Shown here piece by piece: positions 1 through 9,037 of a stretch of DNA of 64,000 nucleotides (within the stretch, counting starts at the first letter, position 1; each line of letters starts with the position of its first letter). A program made the position numbers and the translations under genes. The notes under the pieces were generated by a model, which made no database searches, was not told the origin of the DNA, and was given only the letters and a program-made list of their open reading frames with translations. Source of the DNA: Lachnospiraceae bacterium (GTDB lineage Bacteria > Bacillota > Clostridia > Lachnospirales > Lachnospiraceae); NCBI GenBank assembly GCA_009911185.1, contig QXWW01000011.1, forward strand, positions 47,099-111,098, given 5' to 3'.

Positions 1-857
1 ATCCGGACGGCAGTGAATTATCCATGGTATTTCAGTTTGAGCATCTGGAGCTGGAACAGCAGGAGGGAAAAGAAAAATGGGATTTGGCGCCGTTGCCGTT
101 TTTAAAACTGAAGCATGTATTGACGCGCTGGCAGAAAGAATTGTACCAGAAGGGATGGAACAGCCTGTTTTGGAACAATCACGATCTGCCCCGTATTGTA
201 TCACGCTGGGGAGATGATAAGAAATATAGAGTGGAATCCGCCAAAATGCTGGCGGTATTGCTGCATGGTATGCAGGGAACACCCTACATTTATCAGGGAG
301 AAGAGCTGGGGATGACGAATGTGTGCTATTCTATGGAGGAGTACCGCGATATAGAGACATTAAATATGTATCGGGAACGGCTTGAAAAAGGGTATCCAAA
401 AAAGGATATTATGGCTTCTGTTTATGCCAAAAGCCGTGATAACGCCCGTACACCTATGCAGTGGGACAGCACGGCCAACGCCGGATTTACACAGGGTCAG
501 CCCTGGATTAAGGTAAATCCCAATTATCTGCAAATTAATGCCAGACAGCAGATGGAAGATGCAGATTCCGTCTTTGCCTGTTATCAGACCCTGATCAGAC
601 TGCGGAAAAAATATGAAGTCTTTGAAGAGGGGACCTTTGAATTATTGTTAGAGGATGACCATGACTTTTTTGCTTATGCAAGAGAAAATCAGAAAGAGAA
701 GATCTTTGTGGTTTGTAACTTCTATGAGAAAACGGTGGACTGCCAGTTGGAAGAAGACTGGGAGAACATGGATTTATTGTATGATAATTATAAGTTAACC
801 AGACAGAATAACCGCTATCAGCCTTATGAGGCAAGAATTTATTATAGAAAAAAGTAG
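1..857 (+). CDS. Oligo-1,6-glucosidase / alpha-glucosidase (GH13), C-terminal part
   Basis: This is the C-terminal 284 codons of a GH13 glucosidase; the frame is open at the left edge (first full codon at position 3), so the true start lies upstream of the window. The family hydrolyses alpha-1,6 or alpha-1,4 linkages of isomalto-oligosaccharides in the cytoplasm. NNHDLPR carries the conserved NHD of GH13 region IV. PYIYQGEELGM and NARTPMQWD are hallmarks of the oligo-1,6-glucosidase/trehalose-6-phosphate hydrolase group. The rest is the C-terminal beta domain, which looks complete. Which member of the group it is cannot be decided without the N-terminal half. No clear terminator is seen before the next gene. 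Confidence 0.9.
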   Translation, partial: PDGSELSMVFQFEHLELEQQEGKEKWDLAPLPFLKLKHVLTRWQKELYQKGWNSLFWNNHDLPRIVSRWGDDKKYRVESAKMLAVLLHGMQGTPYIYQGEELGMTNVCYSMEEYRDIETLNMYRERLEKGYPKKDIMASVYAKSRDNARTPMQWDSTANAGFTQGQPWIKVNPNYLQINARQQMEDADSVFACYQTLIRLRKKYEVFEEGTFELLLEDDHDFFAYARENQKEKIFVVCNFYEKTVDCQLEEDWENMDLLYDNYKLTRQNNRYQPYEARIYYRKK

Positions 858-951
858 TCATGCAGAGCAAGTTAAAATATGGGGTATCTCACACAAAAGG
901 GCAGTTCTTTGCCAGAAAGAAGGAAAATCCATAAATTAGGTAGGTAGGGAC

Positions 952-2802
952 ATGAGATATCTAGGCAGTAAGATGAAATTACTTGACCAAATACAGGAAG
1001 TGATTGAACGAAACCACATCGAAGGAGAATGTTTTGCAGATCTGTTTGCAGGAACAGGATGCGTCGGAGATTATTTTAAGAGCAGATATAAAATTATAGC
1101 GAACGACTTTTTATATTATTCTTTTGTGTTTAATAAGGCTAAATTAATGAATACTGGCATGCCGGATTTTTCTAAATTTACCAGAAAGCATAAAACAGGA
1201 ATATTTGAGTGGCTGAACTGCAGGGAGTATACGCCGGATGAGAGTTTTTTCGTATACCGCAATTATACGCCTGCCGGTGGGAGGATGTTTTTTACGGAAA
1301 GCAATGGTATCAGGATTGACGGTATCCGCAAAGATATAGAAAGGGTCTACCAGGAAAAAGAGATAGAGGAACGTGAATACTATTTTCTCATTGCCTCGTT
1401 ATTAGAAAGCGTCACCCGCTATTCAAATACGGCGGGAACGTACGAAGCATTTTTAAAGTTCTGGGATAAAAGGGCGGAAAAGGATTTCGTGATAGAACCG
1501 CTGGAAATCAATGAAGTTGACGTCATTTTTGAAAACGAAATCTTGAACAGGGACGCCAATGAACTGATCCGGGAAATTTCCGGCGATATCGCATACATTG
1601 ACACCCCCTATACCGTTACGCAGTATATCTCCGCATATCATATGTTAGAGACGATTGCGCGGGACGATGCGCCTGCGATCACGGGAATCGGAGGAAAAAG
1701 AGGACGGGGAGACAGGAACTCGCTGTATGCGCAAAGAACGAAGGCGAAACGCATATTTGAGGATCTGTTCCGCCAGATCAGGTTTAAGCATATTTTGGTG
1801 AGTTACAGCAATCAGGGGCTTGTTCCCGTGGATGAATTAGTGGAGCTGGCCAGAGTTTTTGCAGTAGACGGAAAAGTTCAGGTGAATCACTTTGACTACA
1901 GGGAATATCAGAATCACAGGTCAGGCAGCAGGAAAAAAGGCAGACGGCTGAATGAAGTGATCTTATATTTTGAGAAAGATTTAAGCGTCAATAAGTCGCC
2001 TTTAAACTATTCTGGAAGTAAAGATACCCTGCTGCCAGTCATTTTGAAAGAATTGCCGCAGAATATAGATACATTTGTGGATGTAATGGGCGGCGCGTTT
2101 AACGTAGGAGCAAACGTGGCGGCCATGGAAAAAACCGTTTATAATGAGCTGAATCCGTTTGTCTATGAACTTATGCAATGGCTGTTAGATACCGAAAAAG
2201 AAGAACTGATTGCAAACGTGGAAGGTGTAATTGAAAAGTTCGGCCTGGGAAAGGAGGAGAAAGAGCCGTACAATGCGCTGCGGGATGCGTATAATCGAGA
2301 TCCTTCGCCGCTGTATTTATATGTTTTGCACATGTACGCATTTCAAAATATGATTCGCTTTAACGGGGACCATAAGTTCAATACGCCGGTCGGAGTCGCC
2401 GGATACAGTGAAGATATCAAACAAAGATTGCTCAATTTTAAAGTAAAGGCGCCGCAATATGAGCTGCTCAATCTTGATTACATACAGATTCCCTGGAACG
2501 AATTTGAGAAAGATACGGTATTTTATTTTGATCCGCCTTACTATATTACAAGCGCTGCCTATAATGATGGAAAACGCGGTATGAAAGGCTGGGGTCTCAC
2601 GGAGGAACTAGAATTGCTGCGCATTCTGAAACGTATTGATGAACTGGGATTTAAGTTTATACTGTCAAATGTATTGGAGCATAAAGAGAAAAAGAACGAG
2701 CTGCTGATTGAATGGATTGCAGAAAATCATTATCGTGTCATAGACGCGGGTGTAAGCGGATGGAGATATGCAAAAAATGAGGTGCTTGTTGTAAATTATT
2801 AG
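952..2802 (+). CDS. Tandem D12-class (Dam-like) adenine-N6 DNA methyltransferase
   Basis: The 616-residue protein consists of two complete D12-type methyltransferase halves. Half one (about 1-345) begins MRYLGSK, has the AdoMet motif FAGTG near residue 30 and catalytic motif DTPY at 217-220. Half two (about 346-616) begins LNYSGSK, has a second AdoMet-binding segment (DVMGGAFNVG) and the canonical DPPY at 527-530. Each half should transfer a methyl group to adenine N6. Such fusions, with M.FokI as the known example, modify the two strands of an asymmetric site with separate domains. The gene lies 14 bp ahead of the McrB-like gene, so it probably protects self DNA from that nuclease. The sequence recognised cannot be read from the protein. 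Confidence 0.88.
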   Translation: MRYLGSKMKLLDQIQEVIERNHIEGECFADLFAGTGCVGDYFKSRYKIIANDFLYYSFVFNKAKLMNTGMPDFSKFTRKHKTGIFEWLNCREYTPDESFFVYRNYTPAGGRMFFTESNGIRIDGIRKDIERVYQEKEIEEREYYFLIASLLESVTRYSNTAGTYEAFLKFWDKRAEKDFVIEPLEINEVDVIFENEILNRDANELIREISGDIAYIDTPYTVTQYISAYHMLETIARDDAPAITGIGGKRGRGDRNSLYAQRTKAKRIFEDLFRQIRFKHILVSYSNQGLVPVDELVELARVFAVDGKVQVNHFDYREYQNHRSGSRKKGRRLNEVILYFEKDLSVNKSPLNYSGSKDTLLPVILKELPQNIDTFVDVMGGAFNVGANVAAMEKTVYNELNPFVYELMQWLLDTEKEELIANVEGVIEKFGLGKEEKEPYNALRDAYNRDPSPLYLYVLHMYAFQNMIRFNGDHKFNTPVGVAGYSEDIKQRLLNFKVKAPQYELLNLDYIQIPWNEFEKDTVFYFDPPYYITSAAYNDGKRGMKGWGLTEELELLRILKRIDELGFKFILSNVLEHKEKKNELLIEWIAENHYRVIDAGVSGWRYAKNEVLVVNY

Positions 2803-2816
2803 AAGGGAAGAAACTT

Positions 2817-4679
2817 ATGAGACGCGTATTGGTTGTCCCCAATGATTTGCTTATAAAATTAGACGTGGCTCAGGATAATACGGCGATATTGGCCCGATGG
2901 GAACAGATTGGCGTGACTTCGTCCGACGAGATGATGAATCAGATCATTTGCAGATTAAATGAAAAATTCGTGAAACTGAATCTTGTAGGATACCGTGCCG
3001 AAGAAAAAGATACCATAAAGAAAAATTTAAATAATAGCGGCAATGTCAGCAAATACTCGGGGTATTTGGAAAATGAAGCGGGCAATATCGACGGTTTGTT
3101 TTTCTATAACGAGCCTAAGACAGATAATGCGAATGATATTGCTACGAGGAACATATGGGCTGCGCTTATCGGTATTTACGGAGCGATATCTGAGCAGATG
3201 GCGGACTTGCATTTTACCAATCGGCCGGTGTATGTTGTCAATCTCAACGAAACGCGCCGCTTAAGCCAAAGAAATGTCAAGATCAATATCATTTGCGCAA
3301 TGTTGATGGGGTTTCATTATCTTGATCTGTTTGATAATGATTTGACAGATATCATTTCAGAAGGGGATACCAGGAATTTGGACGGTACTTGTGCAGACGG
3401 AATCCTTTCGGCAATGATTTCCACACTGGAACAGTTTGATTCTCTAATATCTGGAGAGCAGAACCATGATTTTTTTGAGGTTGAAAGCGAGGCGCGAAAA
3501 CTTACTCTTTTATCAGAGAAAATAACAAACTCTTCCAATCCCTCGGCGGAATTATACCGATTTTGTTCCAGGATTGTTCCGGCAGTTTATTTTGCAAAGA
3601 AAGAGCGCTATTATATAGATATAGAGAATTTGGAACCCATAAATAACACAAATTTGAATATATTAAAAAATTATCTACGAAAATTTAATGAGCATGACAG
3701 AGGAAACAATCAGATGCAGGTGATTTATTTTGGAGCGCCGGGTACGGGAAAGAGCCATACCATTGATACGGAAATCATACAGGGGGTAAATACGGACTAT
3801 GTATTCAGGGTCACGTTTTATCCCGACTATACATACAATGATTTTGTGGGGCAGTTGCTGCCGAAAGTAATTCCGGGAGAGAATCCGCAGGAACCGGGAA
3901 TGATTACCTATGATTTTGTAAAAGGCATATTTACCATGGCTTTGGAAAAAGCATACGAGGATACTTCCAAAGATGTGTATCTGATTATTGAAGAAATGTC
4001 GCGCGGGGACTGCGCCGCCGTGTTCGGCGATATTTTTCAGCTTCTGGACCGGGAAAAAGAAGGACTTTACGCGGGGTACAGTAAGTATTTTATCAACAAC
4101 GAAATGATGGCAAAGGATATCATCGCTTTGCCGGGGACGCAGGTAAAACTGCCGCCGAAATTCCATATATTAGGCACGGTAAATACAAGCGACCAGAATG
4201 TATTTGTGATGGATACGGCATTTAAAAGAAGATTTGAGTGGGAATATGTGAGTACCGCGCCCATTGAAACTTCCGCGGCGGCGGGAACGCCGGAACATTA
4301 TAAGAATAACCCCACGCTGCAGTTTTCTGATGGAACGGCGATGCGGTTTGTCGAATGGGTTACTTTATATCAGGCGCTTAACAGATTTATTGCAGATGAA
4401 AAATATCTGGGTTTGGGAGAGGACAAGCAGATAGGTCCGTTTTTTATAGAGTTCGATTTATCAGAACAGGCTGCGCCGCAAAGGAAGAAGCAGATTAAAA
4501 ATAAGCTGTTACATTATCTGTGGAGCGATGTACATCAGGCGGCGTATAAAGGCGGCGCGGTATTGTTTGACGAAAGTATCGGCACTTTTTCGGAGCTGTA
4601 TAAAAAATATGAAGCTGACGAGAAAATATTCAGCACGCAATTCTTACGTACACTTGACGGTTTTGATGCGCGGGGGTGA
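2817..4679 (+). CDS. McrB-like AAA+ NTPase restriction subunit
   Basis: The 620-residue protein has an N-terminal half (about 1-300) that I do not recognise and a C-terminal McrB-type AAA+ domain. The Walker A is GAPGTGKS near residue 307, the Walker B segment is YLIIEEMSRGD, and GTVNTSDQ matches the McrB signature region. McrB proteins are GTP-driven translocating motors that assemble with McrC, which supplies the nuclease. The N-terminal half is where McrB family members carry their DNA-recognition domain, so it probably sets specificity. The ATG at 2817 follows GAAGGGAAG. The end overlaps the McrC-like gene, which indicates translational coupling. LlaJI-type enzymes pair McrB/McrC-like subunits with cytosine methylases; here the partner is an adenine methylase. 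Confidence 0.85.
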   Translation: MRRVLVVPNDLLIKLDVAQDNTAILARWEQIGVTSSDEMMNQIICRLNEKFVKLNLVGYRAEEKDTIKKNLNNSGNVSKYSGYLENEAGNIDGLFFYNEPKTDNANDIATRNIWAALIGIYGAISEQMADLHFTNRPVYVVNLNETRRLSQRNVKINIICAMLMGFHYLDLFDNDLTDIISEGDTRNLDGTCADGILSAMISTLEQFDSLISGEQNHDFFEVESEARKLTLLSEKITNSSNPSAELYRFCSRIVPAVYFAKKERYYIDIENLEPINNTNLNILKNYLRKFNEHDRGNNQMQVIYFGAPGTGKSHTIDTEIIQGVNTDYVFRVTFYPDYTYNDFVGQLLPKVIPGENPQEPGMITYDFVKGIFTMALEKAYEDTSKDVYLIIEEMSRGDCAAVFGDIFQLLDREKEGLYAGYSKYFINNEMMAKDIIALPGTQVKLPPKFHILGTVNTSDQNVFVMDTAFKRRFEWEYVSTAPIETSAAAGTPEHYKNNPTLQFSDGTAMRFVEWVTLYQALNRFIADEKYLGLGEDKQIGPFFIEFDLSEQAAPQRKKQIKNKLLHYLWSDVHQAAYKGGAVLFDESIGTFSELYKKYEADEKIFSTQFLRTLDGFDARG

Positions 4680-5971
4680 TGGAAATCGATACGCTGTACT
4701 ATTATGGACAGGATGGGGAAGCCGTTCCCAGGGATATCGAAACAATGTTCCAATTGGGAACCCAGGAGATGGAATATTCGGATAAATTAAAGGCAAATGT
4801 ATTTCGTATCGTGGGTTTTATTTTCCGCGAGCGCAAAATGCTGGCTGTCTTTCCGAAACATTACTATGAATTACATGAAATAGAAAGCCTGAATCAAACC
4901 AATGCAGAGGCGGCCGCCGATATGCGGCTGCTGTTTCATGTGATAAAAAAATATAGTGAAACAGAACGGACGACGGCGTCTGCCCGGGCATATATGGGAG
5001 CCGATGACAGTGATACATACGATGCGGATTATCCTTTTGCCGCCTTTTATAAAATATACGATTACTTTAGGAGGTATGGGCTTTACAGAGAGAAAGAAAA
5101 TAAAGTAGTAAGCGGAGGTTCTGGTAAGATTTCCTGGAAAGCCTCCATAAGCAAATCGCAAAAAATCATAAGCGGCGGGAATCTTTTATTCGTACCACTG
5201 TATGTCAATAAGAAAAACGACAGGCAGGTGTTTATCACAGAATGTATGGCGTTCGTGATAGATTATACCTTAGATTATTTTCACAGTTTTCTCTCCATGA
5301 AAAAGACCGGATTAAACATTGCCAGGTTTGACTATTTCAGAAATATTGATTACGTTTTGGCGAAACTTCATGAAGCAAAAAATGCGGTTTTTAAAGATAT
5401 TCATAAAAAACTTGTACAGAGCCTGATTGATTTTTTTAGCCAATATAAAGAGCGGGCGACAGGGGGAAGCGTGCATGTGAAAATAAGACATTATGACATG
5501 GTATGGCAGAGGATGACAGCCCGGTATTTGAACAGGCATTTTGTGGGAATGAATCCCGTCAGCCATGCGGCTTTGTTTGATTTGTCGCTGGAGTCGTCGC
5601 CGGTGCGGTTTTCCGCAAAAACCTATAAAGCAGATACTTCGCATAACCGTTTCGCAATATCGCTGGACCATACGGCGTTTGTCAATCATGTTCTTTACGT
5701 TTTTGACTCCAAATATTATAAGGCGTTGGATAAATTAAATTATAAACAGTTTGCTTACGGAGAAATACTTCGCTATTATTATCCGGATATGACAGAAATG
5801 CACAATATTCTGTTCTTGCCTGGAAGAGAGCGGGCAGAGGTTCATTTTTCACTTGCCCCGGATTACGTTGGCGAAAGAAGTATGGGAACAAAAATTATCG
5901 AGCAGTATCTCGAACCCAAAACTGTCATGAAGGATTATCTAACCGGGCAGGCGGCATGGACTTATGCCTGA
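4676..5971 (+). CDS. McrC-like nuclease subunit
   Basis: The 431-residue protein is identified as the McrC-like partner by its position directly after the McrB-like gene and by a C-terminal PD-(D/E)xK-type segment, YVFDSKYYK (about residues 343-351). In McrBC systems McrC stimulates the motor NTPase and makes the double-strand break. The N-terminal 200 residues match the general McrC layout but show no motif I can name. A GTG at 4676 and an ATG at 4679 overlap the upstream stop codon, so either could be the start. The gene is last in the operon and a hairpin follows it. The overall fold is less certain than the operon role. Confidence 0.75.
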   Translation: MMEIDTLYYYGQDGEAVPRDIETMFQLGTQEMEYSDKLKANVFRIVGFIFRERKMLAVFPKHYYELHEIESLNQTNAEAAADMRLLFHVIKKYSETERTTASARAYMGADDSDTYDADYPFAAFYKIYDYFRRYGLYREKENKVVSGGSGKISWKASISKSQKIISGGNLLFVPLYVNKKNDRQVFITECMAFVIDYTLDYFHSFLSMKKTGLNIARFDYFRNIDYVLAKLHEAKNAVFKDIHKKLVQSLIDFFSQYKERATGGSVHVKIRHYDMVWQRMTARYLNRHFVGMNPVSHAALFDLSLESSPVRFSAKTYKADTSHNRFAISLDHTAFVNHVLYVFDSKYYKALDKLNYKQFAYGEILRYYYPDMTEMHNILFLPGRERAEVHFSLAPDYVGERSMGTKIIEQYLEPKTVMKDYLTGQAAWTYA

Positions 5972-5983
5972 AGCGCCGCGGCC

Positions 5984-6026
5984 ACAAAGTGTGCCCCCGC
6001 AACCATGAGGGACATACTTTGTTTTC
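5984..6026 (+). terminator. Probable terminator of the restriction operon
   Basis: An imperfect stem of about 14 bp pairs ACAAAGTGTGCCCC (from 5984) with GGGACATACTTTGT (ending 6022) and is followed by a T-rich stretch. It lies 13 bp after the McrC-like stop codon. Confidence 0.6.
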
Positions 6027-6135
6027 TATAGCACAGGCCATGCAATGCGAAAGCGTGAAAATGTTTTACTATAAAATAAGTGAGCATTTGTATATCTGTT
6101 TAAGAGCAGTTATTACATGCAGGTAATAGAGAACA

Positions 6136-6945
6136 TCATTTGGATGTCATATCTCTGGATTTCTGCACACAGGCGCGCTGGGCAGAAATTACGGCGCCGC
6201 GCAGTCCCTGGTGTTCCAATGCCGCGACGGCTTCTATCGTAGTGCCTCCGGGAGAGCAGACAGCGTCTTTGAGGGCGCCGGGATGTGTTCCCGTTTCCAG
6301 TACCATCTTCGCAGCTCCGAGCACAGACTGGGCGGCAAATTTATATGCCTGCGCCCGCGGCATACCGTCGGCGACAGCGGCGTCAGCCATGGCTTCCAGA
6401 AACAGATAGACGTAAGCGGGCGAGGAGCCGGAAACGCCGATTACGGTATCCATCATGGTTTCCGGAACTGTTTCGCATTTACCAAAACTGTTAAAAATAT
6501 CCATAACGTCTGCAAGTTCTGCTTTGGTGATATTTTGATTGACGCACAGGGCGCTCATGGCTTCTCCTACCAGAGCCGGCGTATTTGGCATGGCGCGTAT
6601 CAGTTTGATACTTTTTTCAAATAAGGTTTCAATTCTTTTTATGGTCTGCCCGGCAGCGATAGATATAATCAATGTGTGTGGGCGGATACAGTCCTTGATC
6701 TGAGCAATGATTTCTTCAAATAAGTAAGGTTTGACAGCGAGAAAGAGTATATCTGCCTGTCTGGCGGCTTGCTGGTTATCTGCAATCGCAGCGATTCCAA
6801 AGCGTTCTCTCAGGGAAGTGAGCGTGTGTTCTGTTTTTGCTGTGGCAATGATCTGTTCTTTTGCGGCGAGTCCGGATTGCAGCATTCCACCGATGATGGC
6901 GCTGGCCATATTTCCGCCGCCGATAAATCCGATTATTTTATCCAT
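6136..6945 (-). CDS. proC: Pyrroline-5-carboxylate reductase
   Basis: This enzyme makes the last step of proline synthesis, the NAD(P)H-dependent reduction of pyrroline-5-carboxylate. The N-terminus MDKIIGFIGGGNMA holds the Rossmann dinucleotide-binding motif, and the C-terminal dimer domain carries the family segment SPAYVYLFLEAMADA followed by a PGGTT motif. From the ATG at 6945 it has 269 residues, normal for ProC. That start is preferred over the ATG seven codons upstream because GGAGG sits seven bases before it and the glycine motif then begins at the usual place. The gene stands alone on the minus strand, converging with the restriction operon. Confidence 0.95.
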   Translation of the reverse strand: MDKIIGFIGGGNMASAIIGGMLQSGLAAKEQIIATAKTEHTLTSLRERFGIAAIADNQQAARQADILFLAVKPYLFEEIIAQIKDCIRPHTLIISIAAGQTIKRIETLFEKSIKLIRAMPNTPALVGEAMSALCVNQNITKAELADVMDIFNSFGKCETVPETMMDTVIGVSGSSPAYVYLFLEAMADAAVADGMPRAQAYKFAAQSVLGAAKMVLETGTHPGALKDAVCSPGGTTIEAVAALEHQGLRGAVISAQRACVQKSRDMTSK

Positions 6946-7071
6946 AATAGTTTCCTCCATAATCATTTGCTTTTCATAATATCATAACAGTAGCGCGTAC
7001 TTTCTGCAAGAAATTTTCAATTACTGTGAAAATATTCGCCGCCGTAAGGAGCGGACTTGTCCGCTTTGTTC

Positions 7072-7100
7072 TTGACGTTTCCAATTATTTGTGCTATATA
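7072..7100 (+). promoter_or_regulatory. Sigma-A-type promoter of lrgAB-gntR
   Basis: TTGACG at 7072-7077 and TATATA at 7095-7100 are separated by 17 bp. The downstream edge of the -10 box touches the palindrome at 7100-7118. A short GC-rich hairpin (7050-7065) lies just upstream. Confidence 0.75.
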
Positions 7101-7118
7101 AATTGGTAGCACCAATTT
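7100..7118. promoter_or_regulatory. GntR/FadR-type operator
   Basis: This is a perfect inverted repeat, AAATTGGT-AGC-ACCAATTT, with 8-bp arms and a 3-bp spacer. The core TTGGTnnnACCAA is the pattern known for FadR-subfamily GntR repressors such as PdhR and LldR. It covers the predicted transcription start of the lrgA-lrgB-gntR unit, so bound repressor should block initiation. The GntR protein at 8339-9037 is the obvious ligand-responsive partner. Confidence 0.8.
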
Positions 7119-7133
7119 GAAGGAGGAGATTTT

Positions 7134-7499
7134 TTGAAATTTTTAAAACAGTTTGGAATCATATTGCTGATTTCATTTATCGGAGAACTCTTGTATACGT
7201 TATTACCATTTCCAGTTCCGGCAAGCATATACGGAATCATGATATTGTTTTTATGTCTGCAAACGGGTCTTGTACGGCTGGATGCTGTGAAAGAAACCAG
7301 TGACTTTCTGATAGAGATTATGCCGGTTATGTTCGTTCCGGCAGCGGCAGGGCTGATGGATTCCTGGCAGGCGATGAAGGAAGACATCGTTGCCTATGCA
7401 GTTATCACGGCGCTTACGACCTGTTTGGTTATGATTGTATCAGGAAGAGTGGTTCAATTTGGTATTCAATTTGGCATGAGGAGGGACAGGCATGAGTGA
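7134..7499 (+). CDS. lrgA: LrgA/CidA-family membrane protein
   Basis: The 121-residue protein has four hydrophobic helices and the LrgA/CidA layout, starting FLKQFGIILLISFIGEL and containing PASIYGIMI. The start is a TTG at 7134 with GGAGGAG a few bases upstream. LrgA works together with LrgB in the inner membrane. The pair was first described as holin/antiholin-like, and Bacillus and Streptococcus homologues have been shown to take up pyruvate. The reading frame overlaps lrgB by 8 bp, so the two are translationally coupled. The FadR-type operator at the promoter and the downstream gntR suggest induction by a small carboxylic acid. Confidence 0.88.
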   Translation: MKFLKQFGIILLISFIGELLYTLLPFPVPASIYGIMILFLCLQTGLVRLDAVKETSDFLIEIMPVMFVPAAAGLMDSWQAMKEDIVAYAVITALTTCLVMIVSGRVVQFGIQFGMRRDRHE

Positions 7500-8187
7500 A
7501 TTTTTTGAGACGTCTGTATTTTTTGGCGTGCTTTTCAGTATCTTATCGTACGGAATTGGCGTACTGTTGAAAAAGAAATGGAAGCTGGCTGTATGCAACC
7601 CGCTGCTGATTGCAGTTGTCCTTGTAATATTGTTTCTGGCAGTATCAGATATTGACAGCAGCGTCTATCAGGAAGGGGCGAAACCGATTAGTTTTCTGCT
7701 GACGCCGGCGACTGTCTGTCTTGCCGTTCCGCTGTACGAGCAGATGGAACTGCTGAAGAAAAATTATAAGGCGGTACTGATTGGTATTTTTTGCGGAGTA
7801 TTGACAAGCCTTGCCAGTATTTGGCTGCTGGCGTTTTTGTTTGAGCTTGACCATGCCTCGTATGTAACCTTATTGCCGAAGTCAATCACCACTGCGATCG
7901 GTATGGGAGTATCTCAAGAGCTGGGAGGGTATGTGTCTGTTACGGTGGCGGTGATTATCGTGACCGGAGTAATTGGAAATATGTTTGCGGAAACCATATG
8001 CCGGATATTTAAAATCCATGATCCCATTGCCAGGGGGATTGCCATAGGCGCTTCATCTCATGCCATTGGTACTGCTAAAGCTATGGAACTTGGGGAAGTG
8101 GAAGGTGCAATGAGCAGCCTCTCTATTGTAGTCTCTGGAATCCTGACGGTGATTGGAGCGAGTCTGTTTGCAAAATTTATGGTGTGA
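7492..8187 (+). CDS. lrgB: LrgB-family membrane protein
   Basis: The 231-residue hydrophobic protein has about seven membrane segments and the LrgB signature regions LLPKSITTAIGMGVS and GIAIGASSHAIGTAKAMELG, both strongly conserved in the family. It is the partner of LrgA, either in a pyruvate carrier or in control of murein hydrolysis. The length is normal and the protein appears intact. The ATG at 7492 follows GGAGGGAC inside the lrgA coding sequence. Confidence 0.9.
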   Translation: MSEFFETSVFFGVLFSILSYGIGVLLKKKWKLAVCNPLLIAVVLVILFLAVSDIDSSVYQEGAKPISFLLTPATVCLAVPLYEQMELLKKNYKAVLIGIFCGVLTSLASIWLLAFLFELDHASYVTLLPKSITTAIGMGVSQELGGYVSVTVAVIIVTGVIGNMFAETICRIFKIHDPIARGIAIGASSHAIGTAKAMELGEVEGAMSSLSIVVSGILTVIGASLFAKFMV

Positions 8188-8338
8188 TTTCGCAGTTGAT
8201 AAAGGTTTGTTCTGCGAAGATTGTTTCATATTGTTGTAGCTGCCGGGTAACTTTTAGGGGGATTTCATATGTGCGCAGATATAACACGGCCGGGAGGGCA
8301 TATTGGCGCTCCGTTACAATGCGTCAGGAGGGACGGGC

Positions 8339-9037
8339 ATGGAAGAAGGAAGAGAGTATCAAAAAGCAATTGAATATCTCTGCGGGCTTGTAAAAAATGG
8401 AGAACTTAAGATTGGTTCGAAACTTCCGACAGAGCGAAAGCTTGCAGAAACATTGTCTATAGGACGTAATTCCACAAGGGAAGCGCTCCGTATACTGGAA
8501 AATATGGGGCTGATAGCCTGCAGGCAGGGATCGGGGAATTATATCACAGGAAATATGACGAAAACCATTTCCGGAGTGGTGGAGATGATGCTTTTGTTAA
8601 GACAGGTCACGAAAGAAGAAGTCTTCATCTTCCGGCGGGATATGGAAAAGGCAGTGTGCCGAGCCGTCATTGCAAAAGGAAACATAGAAAAATGGTATGA
8701 CGAAATCTTGGAGATTCTTTCAGGGGATTTAAACGCACAGTCATTGGAAGAACAAATTGAAACGGACCGCAGGTTTCATTATATGCTGATTCAGGCAACG
8801 GAAAATCAAATGTGGATTTGCATTTCAGAAGCAATTGTTACGATATACCAAAACTGGATCGAAAGTGTGCTAAAAGTTGCGGATTTGGATATGAAACAGA
8901 AGTTAAAGGAATTTCATCTGGCGTTACTTCTGGCATTAAAAAAAGGTTCCTGGAAATTGTGTGAACAGGCGGTAGACAGTCATTATGATCTGGTAGATGA
9001 AAAATTATCCCAAATTTCTGATAAGTTTTCGCTGTAA
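8339..9037 (+). CDS. FadR-subfamily GntR transcriptional regulator
   Basis: The 232-residue protein has an N-terminal winged helix (residues about 8-75) with the GntR core LPTERKLAETLSIGRNSTRE, and a C-terminal all-helical FCD-type domain that binds a carboxylate ligand in characterised relatives. The ATG at 8339 is chosen because GGAGGG lies eight bases upstream; the reading frame is open further upstream without a ribosome site. The gene is separated from lrgB by about 150 bp but has the same direction, and a perfect site of the FadR/PdhR type lies over the lrgA promoter. It therefore most likely represses lrgAB and possibly itself, responding to a metabolite such as pyruvate or lactate; the ligand is inference. 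Confidence 0.87.
   Translation: MEEGREYQKAIEYLCGLVKNGELKIGSKLPTERKLAETLSIGRNSTREALRILENMGLIACRQGSGNYITGNMTKTISGVVEMMLLLRQVTKEEVFIFRRDMEKAVCRAVIAKGNIEKWYDEILEILSGDLNAQSLEEQIETDRRFHYMLIQATENQMWICISEAIVTIYQNWIESVLKVADLDMKQKLKEFHLALLLALKKGSWKLCEQAVDSHYDLVDEKLSQISDKFSL

Noticed and set aside
595..870. A 91-codon minus-strand frame opposite the glucosidase
   Set aside because: It lies wholly antisense to a conserved enzyme, has no ribosome site and no recognisable sequence.
7050..7065. GC-rich hairpin before the lrgA promoter as a terminator
   Set aside because: No plus-strand gene ends upstream of it and the loop is too short; it may be incidental or part of the proC upstream region.
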